Shown: in pieces, positions 19,310 through 28,633 of the stretch
Layout of the letters: every line of letters starts with the position of its first letter
Position numbering within the stretch: the stretch's first letter is position 1
NCBI RefSeq assembly: GCF_000820505.1
Contig: NZ_JWJD01000005.1
Span: 92,323-156,322 of the forward strand
Reading direction: 5' to 3'
DNA length: 64,000 nucleotides
Origin: Geoalkalibacter ferrihydriticus DSM 17813
GTDB taxonomy: Bacteria > Desulfobacterota > Desulfuromonadia > Desulfuromonadales > Geoalkalibacteraceae
Notes under the pieces: generated by a model
The model's database searches: none
What the model saw: only the letters and a program-made list of their open reading frames with translations
What the model was told of the DNA's origin: nothing
Position numbers and translations under genes: made by a program

Positions 19310-20104
19310 CTATTCGGGCAAGTTCTCGGGTTTTGACATCGGTGCCATGAAGGGATGAAAGTCGATGACGATGGCGGTGCAGTCGTCCTGAGGCGGGTTG
19401 CAGGCGCCGAAGCGCTTTAATTCGGCGAATATTTCGTCGAGAAATTCAAGGTAATTGAGATCGCTGGTCATCAGCAACTGGCTTAGGCGCCGCAAGCCGA
19501 ACATCACCCCTTCGGCGTTGACGGCCTCGGAAATGCCGTCGGTGTAAAGTAAGAGGCGATCGTCTTTTTCGAAACGAAAAGAGCGCATTTCGATGTCCGG
19601 ATGGTCGAAAAAGCCGATGGGTGGTCCTGTCGAATTCAAGGTGAACAACTGGTCGCCGCGGCGCACCATGGGTGGCAGGTGTCCGCAGTTGATGTAGTGC
19701 ATTTCCAGGGTTTCGGGGTGAATGCTGCCAAAAAAAAGCGTGGACGAAAAAAAGTGATCATATTTCTGTGAGCGCTCGGCGAATGACTGGAGAAATTCGT
19801 TGGTCTCAAGCACCGCTTCGAGGGGCACGCAGCTTTTCAGACAGGCGCGGTGAATAAAGCCGTAGAGCAGACTCATGACCACCGACGCGTGCAGGCCGTG
19901 GCCGGTGACATCGCCGAGAAAAACCGACTGGCTGCCGTCAGGCAGGGTGAGAAATTCGAAGAAATCGCCTCCCACACCGTTGGCCATATGGTTTTTCACG
20001 CCAAAACAGCACCAGTGACAGCTGGGCGAGCTTTTCGGAAAGAGCAGTTGTTGGACATTGCGCGCCAGGGCAAACTCGAATTCACCCCCGCATTGGCATT
20101 TCAT
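19310..20104 (-). CDS. SpoIIE/RsbU-type PP2C serine phosphatase
   Basis: A 264-residue stand-alone phosphatase domain. Metal-binding motifs of the PPM/SpoIIE family are visible: VGGDFFEF, LGDVTGHGLHASV, LLYTDGISEAVN and PQDDCTAIVI. Four cysteines (CQC near residues 3-5 and CHWCC near 29-33) at the N terminus are unusual for the family and may bind metal. Family knowledge: such enzymes dephosphorylate anti-sigma-factor antagonists. No STAS or anti-sigma partner is adjacent. The ATG at 20104 is preceded by GGGAG. Confidence 0.85.
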   Translation of the reverse strand: MKCQCGGEFEFALARNVQQLLFPKSSPSCHWCCFGVKNHMANGVGGDFFEFLTLPDGSQSVFLGDVTGHGLHASVVMSLLYGFIHRACLKSCVPLEAVLETNEFLQSFAERSQKYDHFFSSTLFFGSIHPETLEMHYINCGHLPPMVRRGDQLFTLNSTGPPIGFFDHPDIEMRSFRFEKDDRLLLYTDGISEAVNAEGVMFGLRRLSQLLMTSDLNYLEFLDEIFAELKRFGACNPPQDDCTAIVIDFHPFMAPMSKPENLPE

Positions 20105-20241
20105 GAATGTTCTCCCGGATCGGCAATGTGCATATTGTAGCGGAAATCCTGTCCCGCGCTAGTCCCTTCGCAGGTGAAAAGAAGAAGCTGATCAGGAAAT
20201 TCTGAGCAAGATCCGTTCCCTGGCGTGGGTCAAAAGTTTGG

Positions 20242-20383
20242 GTGACTGTTTCAGTGTGCACCGCAGGGTGCGGCGGCATCGTGTGCGGCAAAAACTCGCC
20301 TGCGGCTCAAACATTTGCCACTGCACTCAACCGCGGCACCCCGCCGCACTGTCGCACTGTTGCACGTTGGGGTTGAATTGTTA
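20242..20383 (-). repeat. GTAAC-terminal palindromic element, copy C (reverse, diverged)
   Basis: Its reverse complement contains the same central AATGTTTGAGCCGCAGGCGA block as copies A and B and ends in degenerate inverted repeats (GTGACTGTTTCAG on one side, the complement of TTAACAATTCAAC on the other). The right edge runs into the ttcA stop codon. Confidence 0.75.
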
Positions 20384-21142
20384 AAAATTCTGCAGTTTTT
20401 TGTCCAGTAGGTGTCCGGGATGCACATTGCTCAGCGCGCCGATCATGCTGCTGCGTATGTGCGGAATTTCCGCCGCCAGGTCGCGAATCAGCCGCTTCAT
20501 GCGTTTGCGCTTCTGATCCACCACTCCGCAAACTGGACAGGCACAGCAGATGATGGGCAGTTGATTGGCCCGCGTAAAGCTGATGATGTCCTGCTCTTCC
20601 ACGTAGAGCAGGGGCCGAATCACGGTATGCCTGCCGTTGTCCGCTGCAAGTTTGGGGCTCATGGCGGCCAGGGTGCCGACGTAGAACTGGTTGAGGAGCA
20701 GGGTTTCAATGAAGTCGTCGAGGTGGTGCCCCAGGGCGATCTTGTTGCAGCCGAGTTCATCGGCCAGGGTGTAGAGGACTCCGCGGCGCAGGCGCGCACA
20801 GAAGGAACAGTAGGAGGAACCGGGGCGGCGTTTTTCCTCGATGATGGCGTAGCTGTCGGTGCTTTGCATGCGATAGACAAAGCCGCGGGCGCGCAGGTGT
20901 TCCTCGACCACCTCCTTGCGGTAGCCGGGATACCCGGCGTCAACGTTGACAGCGACCAGATCGAAGCGGATGGGCGCCTTGCGGCGCAAGGATTCAAGCA
21001 CATGCAGCAGGGTGTAGGAATCCTTACCGCCGGAAACGCCCACGGCGATGCGATCCCCCTCTTCGATGAGATTGAAATCGCCGATGGCGCGGCCGGCCAG
21101 TTTGCGGATGCGGCGAAACAGGTTGTCTTCGCTGTAAGGCAC
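20381..21142 (-). CDS. ttcA: tRNA 2-thiocytidine(32) synthetase TtcA
   Basis: A 253-residue PP-loop ATPase. The PP-loop SGGKDS is at 37-42. The Cys pair Cys112/Cys115 (CSFC) and a later cluster CCACPVC near residue 200 hold the iron-sulfur cluster and carry sulfur for thiolation of cytidine 32 in tRNA. The GTG start at 21142 follows GGAGGG. The stop codon lies at the edge of a repeat element, so the C terminus may have been trimmed or replaced by that insertion. Confidence 0.92.
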   Translation of the reverse strand: MPYSEDNLFRRIRKLAGRAIGDFNLIEEGDRIAVGVSGGKDSYTLLHVLESLRRKAPIRFDLVAVNVDAGYPGYRKEVVEEHLRARGFVYRMQSTDSYAIIEEKRRPGSSYCSFCARLRRGVLYTLADELGCNKIALGHHLDDFIETLLLNQFYVGTLAAMSPKLAADNGRHTVIRPLLYVEEQDIISFTRANQLPIICCACPVCGVVDQKRKRMKRLIRDLAAEIPHIRSSMIGALSNVHPGHLLDKKLQNF

Positions 21143-21327
21143 AAGTCCCTCCGTGAAAGCGCTTAATTGCGAAGGACTTTTTTAAGTCAACTCCAAGGTT
21201 CAAAGCAAGTGCTTTTGTAACGCGCCTCAGGTCAGCGCACCGCGGTTCGCCTCAGGAGGTTGACAGAGGTGGGACGGGCGGGGTATCAACGGCAGAACGC
21301 ATTATTTTAAGAAAAGGGAGAGCCTTT

Positions 21328-21783
21328 ATGATTCGAGCAGATCAGGGAGATATCGTCAAAGTTCACTATACCGGACGTCTCAATGACGGCACGGTTTTCG
21401 ACGCCTCGCCGGCGGATCGGCCACTGCACTTCATCGTCGGCCGCAAGGAGGTGATCCCCGGTTTCGAAGAGGCGGTCATCGGCATGTATCAGGGCGGCAA
21501 AAAGACCGTAACCGTCAATCCGGAGCAGGCTTACGGACCCCATCGCACTGAACTGGTGGAAGAAATGAAACGCAGTCTGCTGCCTGCGGACTTGGCTCTG
21601 GAACCCGGTCGTCAGTTGGAAGTTGATCCGAATGAAGGGGAAAAGTTCGTGGTTTTGGTCAAAGAGGTGAGCGATGAGACCGTGACCCTGGATGCGAACC
21701 ATCCTTTGGCTGGCCGCGAGCTTATCTTCGACATCGAGCTGCTTGAAGTCAAAAAAAGCGAGAATAAAAAGGCGGCTCATTGA
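21328..21783 (+). CDS. SlyD-like FKBP peptidyl-prolyl isomerase
   Basis: A 151-residue cytoplasmic FKBP with the flap-domain layout of SlyD. The N-terminal FKBP segment VKVHYTGRLNDGTVFDAS and VIPGFEEAVIGM is followed by an inserted chaperone domain (residues about 70-125) and the closing strand LAGRELIFDIELLEV. The His-rich tail of E. coli SlyD is absent. GGGAG precedes the ATG. It is divergent from ttcA and convergent with the RND pump gene. Confidence 0.9.
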   Translation: MIRADQGDIVKVHYTGRLNDGTVFDASPADRPLHFIVGRKEVIPGFEEAVIGMYQGGKKTVTVNPEQAYGPHRTELVEEMKRSLLPADLALEPGRQLEVDPNEGEKFVVLVKEVSDETVTLDANHPLAGRELIFDIELLEVKKSENKKAAH

Positions 21784-21885
21784 GTCCGCCGAATTCCATC
21801 CCCCACAGGGTTGCCAGGCCGTTATCGCAGCGCGCCGAGTCCAGATGGAGCGCAGGACGGACCGCCAGAACCAGGGGGCTTTTTT

Positions 21886-24800
21886 TCAGGTCTGGGGCGA
21901 TTCCAGATCGCTCTGGTGGTCGCCGTGGGTGGGACGCAGGCCGAACAGCCCGCGAATATCTTCCAGCACTACATACAGGCAGGGCAGCAGCAACAGGGTG
22001 ATGCCTGTGGAAAACAGCACGCCAAAACCCAGAGAAATGGCCATGGGGATGAGAAACTTGGCCTGCACGCTGGTTTCAAGAATCATCGGCGCGAGGCCGA
22101 AGAAGGTGGTGAGTGAGGTGAGCAGGATGGGCCGAAAGCGCCGCTGGCTGCCTTCGATGACCGCCTCCAGGAGATCCTTGCCGTCGCGGCGACTGCGGTT
22201 GATGCGGTCGATGAGCAGCAGCGAGGCATTGACCACCACGCCCGAGAGGGCGACGATGCCGAACAGGCTCAAGATGGTGAGATCATAGCCCATGAGCAGA
22301 TGCCCGAGGATCGCGCCCACCGCACCGAAGGGAATCGCGCTCATGATCAGCAACGGCTGGCTGTAGCTGCGAAAGGGAATGGCAAGCAGGGCATAGATGC
22401 CGAACAGGGCCAGGGCAAAGCCCTGACGCATGCTGCCCACCGAGTCGCGCCGCTCCTTTTCCTCGCCTTCAAGGTCGAAATTCAGTCCGGGAAACTCGGC
22501 GCGCAGTTGCGGCAGGAAACCCGCTTGCAAATCCTGCAGGATCTGGTTGGCGTTGGCGGTTTTTTCGTCGACGTCGGCGCTGATGTTGATGACCCGCTTG
22601 CGGTCGCTGCGGTTGATCTGGCTGTAGCCGCGCCCCTCGCTGACGAATGCCGCACGATCCAGGGGCAGCTCTCCCCCGTCGGGGGTGCGAATGCGCATCT
22701 GCTCAAAATCCCAGAGGCTGCGGCGATCTTCTTCGGGGTAGCGCACCATGACCCGAACTTCGTTGCGGCCGCGTTGCAGGCGCAGCGCCTCGGCGCCATG
22801 AAAAGCGGCACGCACCTGGCGCCCCAGGTCTTCCTCGGTGATTCCCAGGGTGAGGGCCTCGGGGGTGAGGCGCAACTTGAGTTCGCGCTTGCCGGGGGCG
22901 TAATTGTCGACAATGTCGCTCACCCCGGGATAGCCGGCCAGAGCCTCCTTGAGATGCGCCGCGGCCTGCTGGAGCACGTTGAAGTCCTGGTGGGCGAGCT
23001 GCACGTCGATATTGGCGCCGAGCATCATCAGGTTGGATTTGAAGGTCAAGTTGCGCGCGCCGGGAACCTCGCCCACCAACCGGCGCCAGCGCTGGGAGAT
23101 TTCCGTGGCGGCGATGTCGCGCTCTTCGCTGGGCTGAAGGAACAGGGCGATGTCGGCCAGGTGCGCGCCGCTGCTGGTGTCGCCGGGGTTGGGGCCGCCC
23201 TGGTCCATGGTGGTCCCAACCAGGGCGTAGATGTTGCGCAGAATGCTCGGTTTGCCGGGGTTGGCCTGGTCATGCTCGGCGATCACCGCATAGGCCTGAT
23301 CGACGATGTGCTCTTGCACTTCGCGAGTGATTTCCACCGGGGTGCCCGGCGGCATTTCCACACTGACCAGAATCACGTCGCCGTCCACCACAGGCATGAA
23401 GAGAAAGCGGATGAAGCCGCCGCCGACCAGCCCGACGCTCAACAGCAGGCAGGCGATGGCCGCGGCCACCGTGGCGTAGCGAAACCTCAGACACGCAGTC
23501 AGCACCCGGCGGTAGGGTCCGGCGATGAACCTGTCCAAGGCACGTCCGAAGCGGCGCCGCGTGCGGTCGACGCTGCCGAGGATGCCTCCCGGCGCACTGC
23601 GCGGTCCACCCAGGGAGAGATGGGCGGGCAGCACGAAGAGCACCTCGATGAGAGACACCACCAGAATGGATATCACCACCAGCGGAATCACGCCGATGAA
23701 CTTGCCCATCATGCCGCTGACAAACACCAGGGGCATAAAGGCGGTAATGGTGGTCAGCACTGAAAAGATCACCGGCCGACCAACCTCCACCGCGCCGTCC
23801 ATGGCCGCCTTCAGATAGGGTTTGCCCATCTGGCGGTGATCGAAGACGTTTTCCCCCACCACAATGGCATCATCCACCACGATTCCCAACGCCATGATAA
23901 AGGCGAACAGAGAGATCATGTTGATCGACACGTCCATGGCGGGCATGAAAAGCATTGCGCCGAGAAAGCTGACGGGAATTCCGAGCATGACCCACAGGGC
24001 CAGGCGGATCTCGAGAAACAGCCCGAGGATAATGAACACCAGGACCAGGCCGATCAGGGCGTTTTTGATCAGCAGGTTCATGCGGCTTTCGAGCAGCTCC
24101 GAAGTGTCGTTCCAGATGCCCAGGCTTACGGACGGAGGCAGCTCCAGGCGTTTGTCCGCGACGTAGCGGGTGACGATCTCGGAGATCTCCGTCGGTTTCT
24201 GCTCGCCGACCCGATAGACTTTGATCATGGCGGCCGGCTGATCGTCAAAGCGTGCGAAGGTATCTGTTTCGCGAAAATCGTCGCGCACCTCGGCAAGGTC
24301 GCCGAGGCGCACCTGGGTGCCGTCGGGACGGGTGATCAGGCTGATGTCGGCATAGCCCGGACCGAAATAGCGGCGCTCCATGGTGCGCAGCAGGATCTCG
24401 CCGCCGGCGGTTTTGATGGCGCCGCCCGGCAAATCAAGGGAGGCCCGCCGCACGCGTTGCGCCACCTGGTCGAGGGTGAGATCGTAGCGGCGCAGGTTCT
24501 CTTCGCTGATCTCAATGGAAATCTCATAGGGCCGCATCCCGCCGAGTTCGACCTGGGTGATCTGTTCGAAATCGAGCAGTTCGTCGCGGATGAGTTCGGC
24601 GCGTTCGCGCAGGCTGTGATCGGAAAGCTCACCGTAGACCACCACCGACACGACTTCACGGCGGTTGAGCAGCTTGGTGATGACCGGACGCTCGGCGTCT
24701 TCGGGAAAGGTGATGATGCGGTCGACGGCACTTTTGACATCCTGCAGGATGATGTCTGGATTTTCCCCGGTGCGCAGCACGGCGTTGACCATCCCCATGC

Positions 24801-25062
24801 CTTCGATGGCCGTGGCGCGGATTTCGCGAATGCCGTCGACTTCGGTGAGAACGTCTTCGATTTGCAGCAGGATACCGTCCTCGATTTCCTCGGGGCCGGC
24901 GCCGGGGTAGGCGACGGAGACCTGGATGGTGTCCAGGGATACCTCGGGAAAAATTTCCTGCTTGATGGAAGTGGCCATGATTAGGCCGCCAACCACAAAA
25001 ATCAGCATCAACAGGTTGGCGGCCACATGGTTACGGGCCATCCAGCGGATCGGGCCGTTCAT
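21886..25062 (-). CDS. RND-family efflux pump permease
   Basis: A 1058-residue inner-membrane proton-driven exporter of the AcrB/MdtB/HAE superfamily. It begins with one hydrophobic helix (residues about 11-31), then the first large periplasmic domain, the TM2-6 block with GIVVDDAIVVGENVF around residue 400, and a second half repeating the fold up to GVVVNASLLLIDRINRSR. The Asp-Asp pair of TM4 needed for proton relay is present. Its ATG overlaps the adaptor stop (ATGA). It is the last gene of a tetR-OMF-adaptor-RND operon. The substrate is not predictable from the sequence. Confidence 0.93.
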   Translation of the reverse strand: MNGPIRWMARNHVAANLLMLIFVVGGLIMATSIKQEIFPEVSLDTIQVSVAYPGAGPEEIEDGILLQIEDVLTEVDGIREIRATAIEGMGMVNAVLRTGENPDIILQDVKSAVDRIITFPEDAERPVITKLLNRREVVSVVVYGELSDHSLRERAELIRDELLDFEQITQVELGGMRPYEISIEISEENLRRYDLTLDQVAQRVRRASLDLPGGAIKTAGGEILLRTMERRYFGPGYADISLITRPDGTQVRLGDLAEVRDDFRETDTFARFDDQPAAMIKVYRVGEQKPTEISEIVTRYVADKRLELPPSVSLGIWNDTSELLESRMNLLIKNALIGLVLVFIILGLFLEIRLALWVMLGIPVSFLGAMLFMPAMDVSINMISLFAFIMALGIVVDDAIVVGENVFDHRQMGKPYLKAAMDGAVEVGRPVIFSVLTTITAFMPLVFVSGMMGKFIGVIPLVVISILVVSLIEVLFVLPAHLSLGGPRSAPGGILGSVDRTRRRFGRALDRFIAGPYRRVLTACLRFRYATVAAAIACLLLSVGLVGGGFIRFLFMPVVDGDVILVSVEMPPGTPVEITREVQEHIVDQAYAVIAEHDQANPGKPSILRNIYALVGTTMDQGGPNPGDTSSGAHLADIALFLQPSEERDIAATEISQRWRRLVGEVPGARNLTFKSNLMMLGANIDVQLAHQDFNVLQQAAAHLKEALAGYPGVSDIVDNYAPGKRELKLRLTPEALTLGITEEDLGRQVRAAFHGAEALRLQRGRNEVRVMVRYPEEDRRSLWDFEQMRIRTPDGGELPLDRAAFVSEGRGYSQINRSDRKRVINISADVDEKTANANQILQDLQAGFLPQLRAEFPGLNFDLEGEEKERRDSVGSMRQGFALALFGIYALLAIPFRSYSQPLLIMSAIPFGAVGAILGHLLMGYDLTILSLFGIVALSGVVVNASLLLIDRINRSRRDGKDLLEAVIEGSQRRFRPILLTSLTTFFGLAPMILETSVQAKFLIPMAISLGFGVLFSTGITLLLLPCLYVVLEDIRGLFGLRPTHGDHQSDLESPQT

Positions 25063-26249
25063 GGCTGCTCTTCCCGCGCGTCGCGCGGACGCAGCTTCAT
25101 GCCCTCGGCGGCACCCATGAGGTGAGTCAGCACCAGCCGCTCCCCGCCCTCAAGGCCCGCGCCGATGATCAGTGTCTGTTGTTCGCGGCGCAGAACCTCC
25201 ACGGGACGGATATGCAGGCGTTCGTCCGCGGTCAGCAGCCAGACCTGGTCGCCCTCGCGCAGGGCGCTGCGCGGAATGCTCACCACCTGCTCCAGGGTTT
25301 CGCCCTGCAGATCAACCTGCACGAACAGACCCATTTCCAGGGCGGGGTGGGAGTCCGGCCAACTGCCCTTGAGATTGTAGGGGTCGTCGACGGCGACCAC
25401 CACCCGTGCCATGCGCCCGCGGGCATCGACCTCGCCCAGGGATCGGATAACCCGACCCTGCCAGGTGAAGTGGCGCTCGCCGAGGCTCAGGCGGATTTCC
25501 ACGGGGGCGCCCGCCTGCCTGCCGCCGGCACGCGGCACCTGGATGCGCGCCAGTTCGTCCAGGGGCAGAGGGACGATGATTTCGGCGCGGTCCGTGCCGA
25601 TCAGGGTCGCCACCGGATTGCCGGCGCGGACGTACTGGCCGCGCTCCACCGGGGCACTGCGGATCAAGGCGTTGAAGGGGGCACTCAGGCGTGTGCGCTC
25701 AAGATCGAGGCGCGCTTGTTCCAGTTGCGCGCGTGCCGAGGCCACGCCGGCCCGGGCACTGGCCAATTGGGGTTCGAAGAGCACCAGAGGACTGGGCTCC
25801 TCTTCGCCGGGCAGATCCAGTCGTAGCCACTCGGCGCGGGCCACCCGCGCCTGTCCCTCGACCATTTGCAGATCGAGTTCGGCGCGCACCAGGGCGGCCT
25901 GTGCGCGTTCGACGCCCAGCCGATAGTCGACGTCCTCGACGGCCAACAATCTCTGTCCCTCGGCAACCAGGCCGCCGGGTACCAGCTGAGTATCGATTTC
26001 CACCACCTGGCCGCTGACCTGGGGGGTGATAACCACTTCGTGGCGCGGTTGAACCGTGCCGGTGGCGAGGATGCGTACCTGGTGATCGGCGCGCGCGACC
26101 GGCATGAATTCGACCAGGACGCCCGGAATTTCGGAGATTTCCCGCGCCGGCGGCTGACGGCTCATGACCAGCAAGGCCATGCCCGCGGCGCCGCAGGCGA
26201 GGATGATGAACGGCAGGACGACTTTCAACAAAAGAGTTTTGCGGCTCAT
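25059..26249 (-). CDS. RND efflux periplasmic adaptor (membrane fusion) protein
   Basis: A 396-residue HlyD/AcrA-type adaptor. An N-terminal membrane anchor (residues about 8-28) is followed by a lipoyl-like half, VVITPQVSGQVVEIDTQLV, a helical hairpin of about residues 105-185 rich in Ala, Glu and Arg, the second lipoyl half with SAPFNALI, and a beta-barrel domain. I start at the ATG at 26249, which overlaps the outer-membrane factor stop as ATGA. The longer frame to 26312 lies inside the upstream gene. Confidence 0.92.
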   Translation of the reverse strand: MSRKTLLLKVVLPFIILACGAAGMALLVMSRQPPAREISEIPGVLVEFMPVARADHQVRILATGTVQPRHEVVITPQVSGQVVEIDTQLVPGGLVAEGQRLLAVEDVDYRLGVERAQAALVRAELDLQMVEGQARVARAEWLRLDLPGEEEPSPLVLFEPQLASARAGVASARAQLEQARLDLERTRLSAPFNALIRSAPVERGQYVRAGNPVATLIGTDRAEIIVPLPLDELARIQVPRAGGRQAGAPVEIRLSLGERHFTWQGRVIRSLGEVDARGRMARVVVAVDDPYNLKGSWPDSHPALEMGLFVQVDLQGETLEQVVSIPRSALREGDQVWLLTADERLHIRPVEVLRREQQTLIIGAGLEGGERLVLTHLMGAAEGMKLRPRDAREEQP

Positions 26250-27676
26250 GGTTGATGAATTCCTTGATTCGTGATGCCGGTGAGGTGGCGTTCCAGCTCT
26301 TGCGCCATCCATATGCCGCCCAGGGCCCGCGCCAGGCTGATGCGGTCGCTGATGAGCCGGCGGCGGGCATTGAGCAGCAGGCTCTGGCTTTCGACATGGG
26401 CGCTCTGCGCCGCAAGTACCGGCAAATAGTCCGCGAGGCCCGCCAGATAGCGATCGAGGGCCAGGCGCAGGGCGGCCTCGGTGGACCGGTTCTGGTCTTC
26501 CAGGTGCATGATCTGCTCTTCGCCGGCGAAATTGGCCGCGAGTGCGTCCTCGACCTCCTGGAAGGCGCCGATCACACTGCCGTGATAGGCGGCCAGCCGT
26601 TCGCGAAACAGCGCTTCGTTGCGCTCTACTTCAGCCTTGCGGCGGCCGCCGTCAAACAGGGGCTGTGCGGCATTGAGAATGAGATTCCAGAAAGCTCCGG
26701 AAATGTCGCCGGTGATGAAGGCGTTACGTGAATATCCATAGGCGGCCAGCAGGTTGAAGGTCGGGAAACGCTCGGCGACGGCGGCGGCGATGCGGGCATC
26801 GGCCGCTTCCAGGCGCAGCAGTGCCGCGCTGACGTCCGGGCGCTGGGCGAGAAGCTCCGACGGCAAGCCCGCCGGAAAAGCCTCCGGCGCCGCGGGCAGG
26901 GTCATCAGGGTGCCTGTCGGCAGATCGCCCGGGTAGCGCCCAAGCAGCACCGCCAGTGCATGCTCGGCCTGGGCCAGACCGCGCTCATATTGGGGACGAC
27001 GGGCGCGGGCGGCCTCAAGGTTTTGGCGCGCCTGATAGACATCGAGGGCCGGCACCAGTCCCTGGCGGTAGCGGCTCTCGACCCTTTGCAGAATGTCGGT
27101 GAATGCGGCGATGTTGTCATCGGTCAGGTCGCGTTGGCTGCGTTGCTCGGCGGCCAGATAGTAGAAATCGGCGATCCGCGCCGAGAGGCTCAGGAGCAGA
27201 GTCTGGGCATCGGCGCCTGCCGCGCGCAGATCGAGGTCGGCGGCGCGTTCATGTTTTGAAAGTTTCTGCCAGAGGTCGACCTCGTAGGCGGCCGCCAGAG
27301 ACAGGTTGTAGCTGGTACCGGTGTGCTCGCCGAAAATGCCGGGACTCTTTTCTCTGCGTGTCTGGCCCTGCAGATCCAGTCGCGGCAGGCGCGCGGCTCC
27401 GGTCGTGCGCCTGAGGGCTTCGGCCTGTTCCAGGCGGGCGAGGGCCTGGGCCAGATCGAGGTTGTGGGCAAAAGCTTCGTTTATCAGCTCATCCAGAGCG
27501 GGATCGGCGAAAATCGTCCACCAGGGCTGAGCAGGTGATGGGCGCATCCCTTGCGCCTGGGGTTGGTGAAAAGTTTCGGGAAGGTTTCCGGGCAATTCGA
27601 CGGACTGCGGGCGATGCAGGCTGCATCCGGTTAACAAGATCAGCAGCAGGGCGGCAAGCAGATAACGCAAACTCAT
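26246..27676 (-). CDS. NodT/OprM-type outer-membrane efflux lipoprotein
   Basis: A 476-residue outer-membrane factor that would form the exit channel of the RND system. A lipoprotein signal peptide, LLLILLTGC, gives an N-terminal acylated Cys. Two repeats with long Ala/Gln/Arg-rich coiled-coil helices follow, with the TolC-family signatures DLAQALARLEQAEA and LLAQRPDVSAALLRLEAA. The ATG at 27676 overlaps the TetR stop as ATGA. The upstream in-frame extension to 27868 is inside tetR and is rejected. Confidence 0.92.
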   Translation of the reverse strand: MSLRYLLAALLLILLTGCSLHRPQSVELPGNLPETFHQPQAQGMRPSPAQPWWTIFADPALDELINEAFAHNLDLAQALARLEQAEALRRTTGAARLPRLDLQGQTRREKSPGIFGEHTGTSYNLSLAAAYEVDLWQKLSKHERAADLDLRAAGADAQTLLLSLSARIADFYYLAAEQRSQRDLTDDNIAAFTDILQRVESRYRQGLVPALDVYQARQNLEAARARRPQYERGLAQAEHALAVLLGRYPGDLPTGTLMTLPAAPEAFPAGLPSELLAQRPDVSAALLRLEAADARIAAAVAERFPTFNLLAAYGYSRNAFITGDISGAFWNLILNAAQPLFDGGRRKAEVERNEALFRERLAAYHGSVIGAFQEVEDALAANFAGEEQIMHLEDQNRSTEAALRLALDRYLAGLADYLPVLAAQSAHVESQSLLLNARRRLISDRISLARALGGIWMAQELERHLTGITNQGIHQP

Positions 27677-28308
27677 CTTTCCGCCTCCATGCCCGCAATG
27701 AGAAAGGGCAAAATCTCGGCCAGCAGCGCATCGCTTTCTTTGAGCGGGGCGACGCCCGCAGGCCAGGCAAGTGGCTTGTCGCTCAGACAGATGGTTTGAG
27801 CCGTGGCGGAAAGGGCAAAGAGCAGCCGCCAGAAGGCCGTGTGCGCGCTCAGTGCCGGCAGGGCGCAACGGATCATTTCCAGAAGGTAGGCGAACAAGGG
27901 TTGCATGTGGCGCATGAAGGTGGTGCGGACCACGCCCTCGGGTTCGCTCAGAGCGCGGCCCACCAGCGAGATGAATGAGCAGGCGCCTGGTCCTGAGTCG
28001 CGAAAGGCGAGGGTTGGCTCGATGAAGGCGCGCAGCACCTCTTCGACGGTTGGTGCGCGCCCTGCCCCCCGGGCGGTATCACGCACCGCGTCGAGGTGCC
28101 TGCGACGAGCGGCGTTGAGCGGTGTCAGTCGCCGCTCAAAGACAGCCTCAACCAGGGCCTCTTTGCCGCCGAAGTGGTAGTTGACCGCTGCCAGATTGAC
28201 TCTGGCTTCACGCGTGATGGTGCGCAGGGAGGTGTTGTGAAAGCCGTCACGGGCAAAGAGTTGCTCGGCGGCATCGAGGATGCGTTGCTTGGTGTCGGGT
28301 TGACTCAT
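27673..28308 (-). CDS. TetR-family transcriptional repressor of the efflux operon
   Basis: A 211-residue repressor. The N-terminal TetR DNA-binding domain reads RILDAAEQLFARDGFHNTSLR with the recognition helix around NLAAVNYHFGGKEAL. The C-terminal half resembles the CecR-type effector domain (DUF1956). It is the first gene of the efflux operon and so probably autoregulates. A perfect inverted repeat overlapping the -10 box of its promoter lies at 28337-28355. Confidence 0.9.
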   Translation of the reverse strand: MSQPDTKQRILDAAEQLFARDGFHNTSLRTITREARVNLAAVNYHFGGKEALVEAVFERRLTPLNAARRRHLDAVRDTARGAGRAPTVEEVLRAFIEPTLAFRDSGPGACSFISLVGRALSEPEGVVRTTFMRHMQPLFAYLLEMIRCALPALSAHTAFWRLLFALSATAQTICLSDKPLAWPAGVAPLKESDALLAEILPFLIAGMEAER

Positions 28309-28336
28309 GTTTCGCCTCGGAATTTTACGTTTCTAT

Positions 28337-28355
28337 CATTCGATTTAAACGAATG
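28337..28355. promoter_or_regulatory. Candidate TetR operator
   Basis: A perfect palindrome CATTCG-ATTTAAA-CGAATG, 19 bases, overlapping the -10 element of the tetR promoter. The position fits autorepression of the tetR-efflux operon. Confidence 0.65.
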
Positions 28356-28372
28356 TATGATTCTTCTGTCAA
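28344..28372 (-). promoter_or_regulatory. Sigma-70-type promoter for the tetR-efflux operon
   Basis: Minus-strand TTGACA (plus 28367-28372), 17-base spacer, TTTAAA (28344-28349). The -10 is four of six and sits inside the palindromic operator. Confidence 0.65.
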
Positions 28373-28461
28373 GCCCAATTTTGCCGATAAGCTGCCCACC
28401 CTGGCCGGGAGGGCGCGCGCGACCTCCCTGTCGAAGGTCGCATGAAACCCTCCCTGGGGCT

Positions 28462-28488
28462 TGTCCGGTGCCATCCGGGCGCCGGACA
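28462..28488. other. Stable hairpin in the tetR-MFS intergenic gap
   Basis: TGTCCGG and CCGGACA flank an inner GCC/GGC pairing, giving a strong stem-loop. There is no U tract and no coding content. The rest of the 28309-28633 gap holds the two promoters and nothing else I can identify. Confidence 0.4.
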
Positions 28489-28557
28489 CCTTCGCCATGG
28501 ATGCCGCGAGCCCCCGCGCCGAATCGTTAATTTTACCTTTCCTGCGGTGCTGGACAA

Positions 28558-28586
28558 TTGACAGTGCGCGCTGCCGGGGAGATGAT
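28558..28586 (+). promoter_or_regulatory. Candidate promoter for the MFS exporter
   Basis: TTGACA, 17-base spacer, GATGAT (four of six), about 48 bases upstream of the MFS start codon. Confidence 0.4.
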
Positions 28587-28633
28587 GTCGGCGAACCCAT
28601 ACTCCGAACCCGCACCCTGAAACTCATCCGCCT

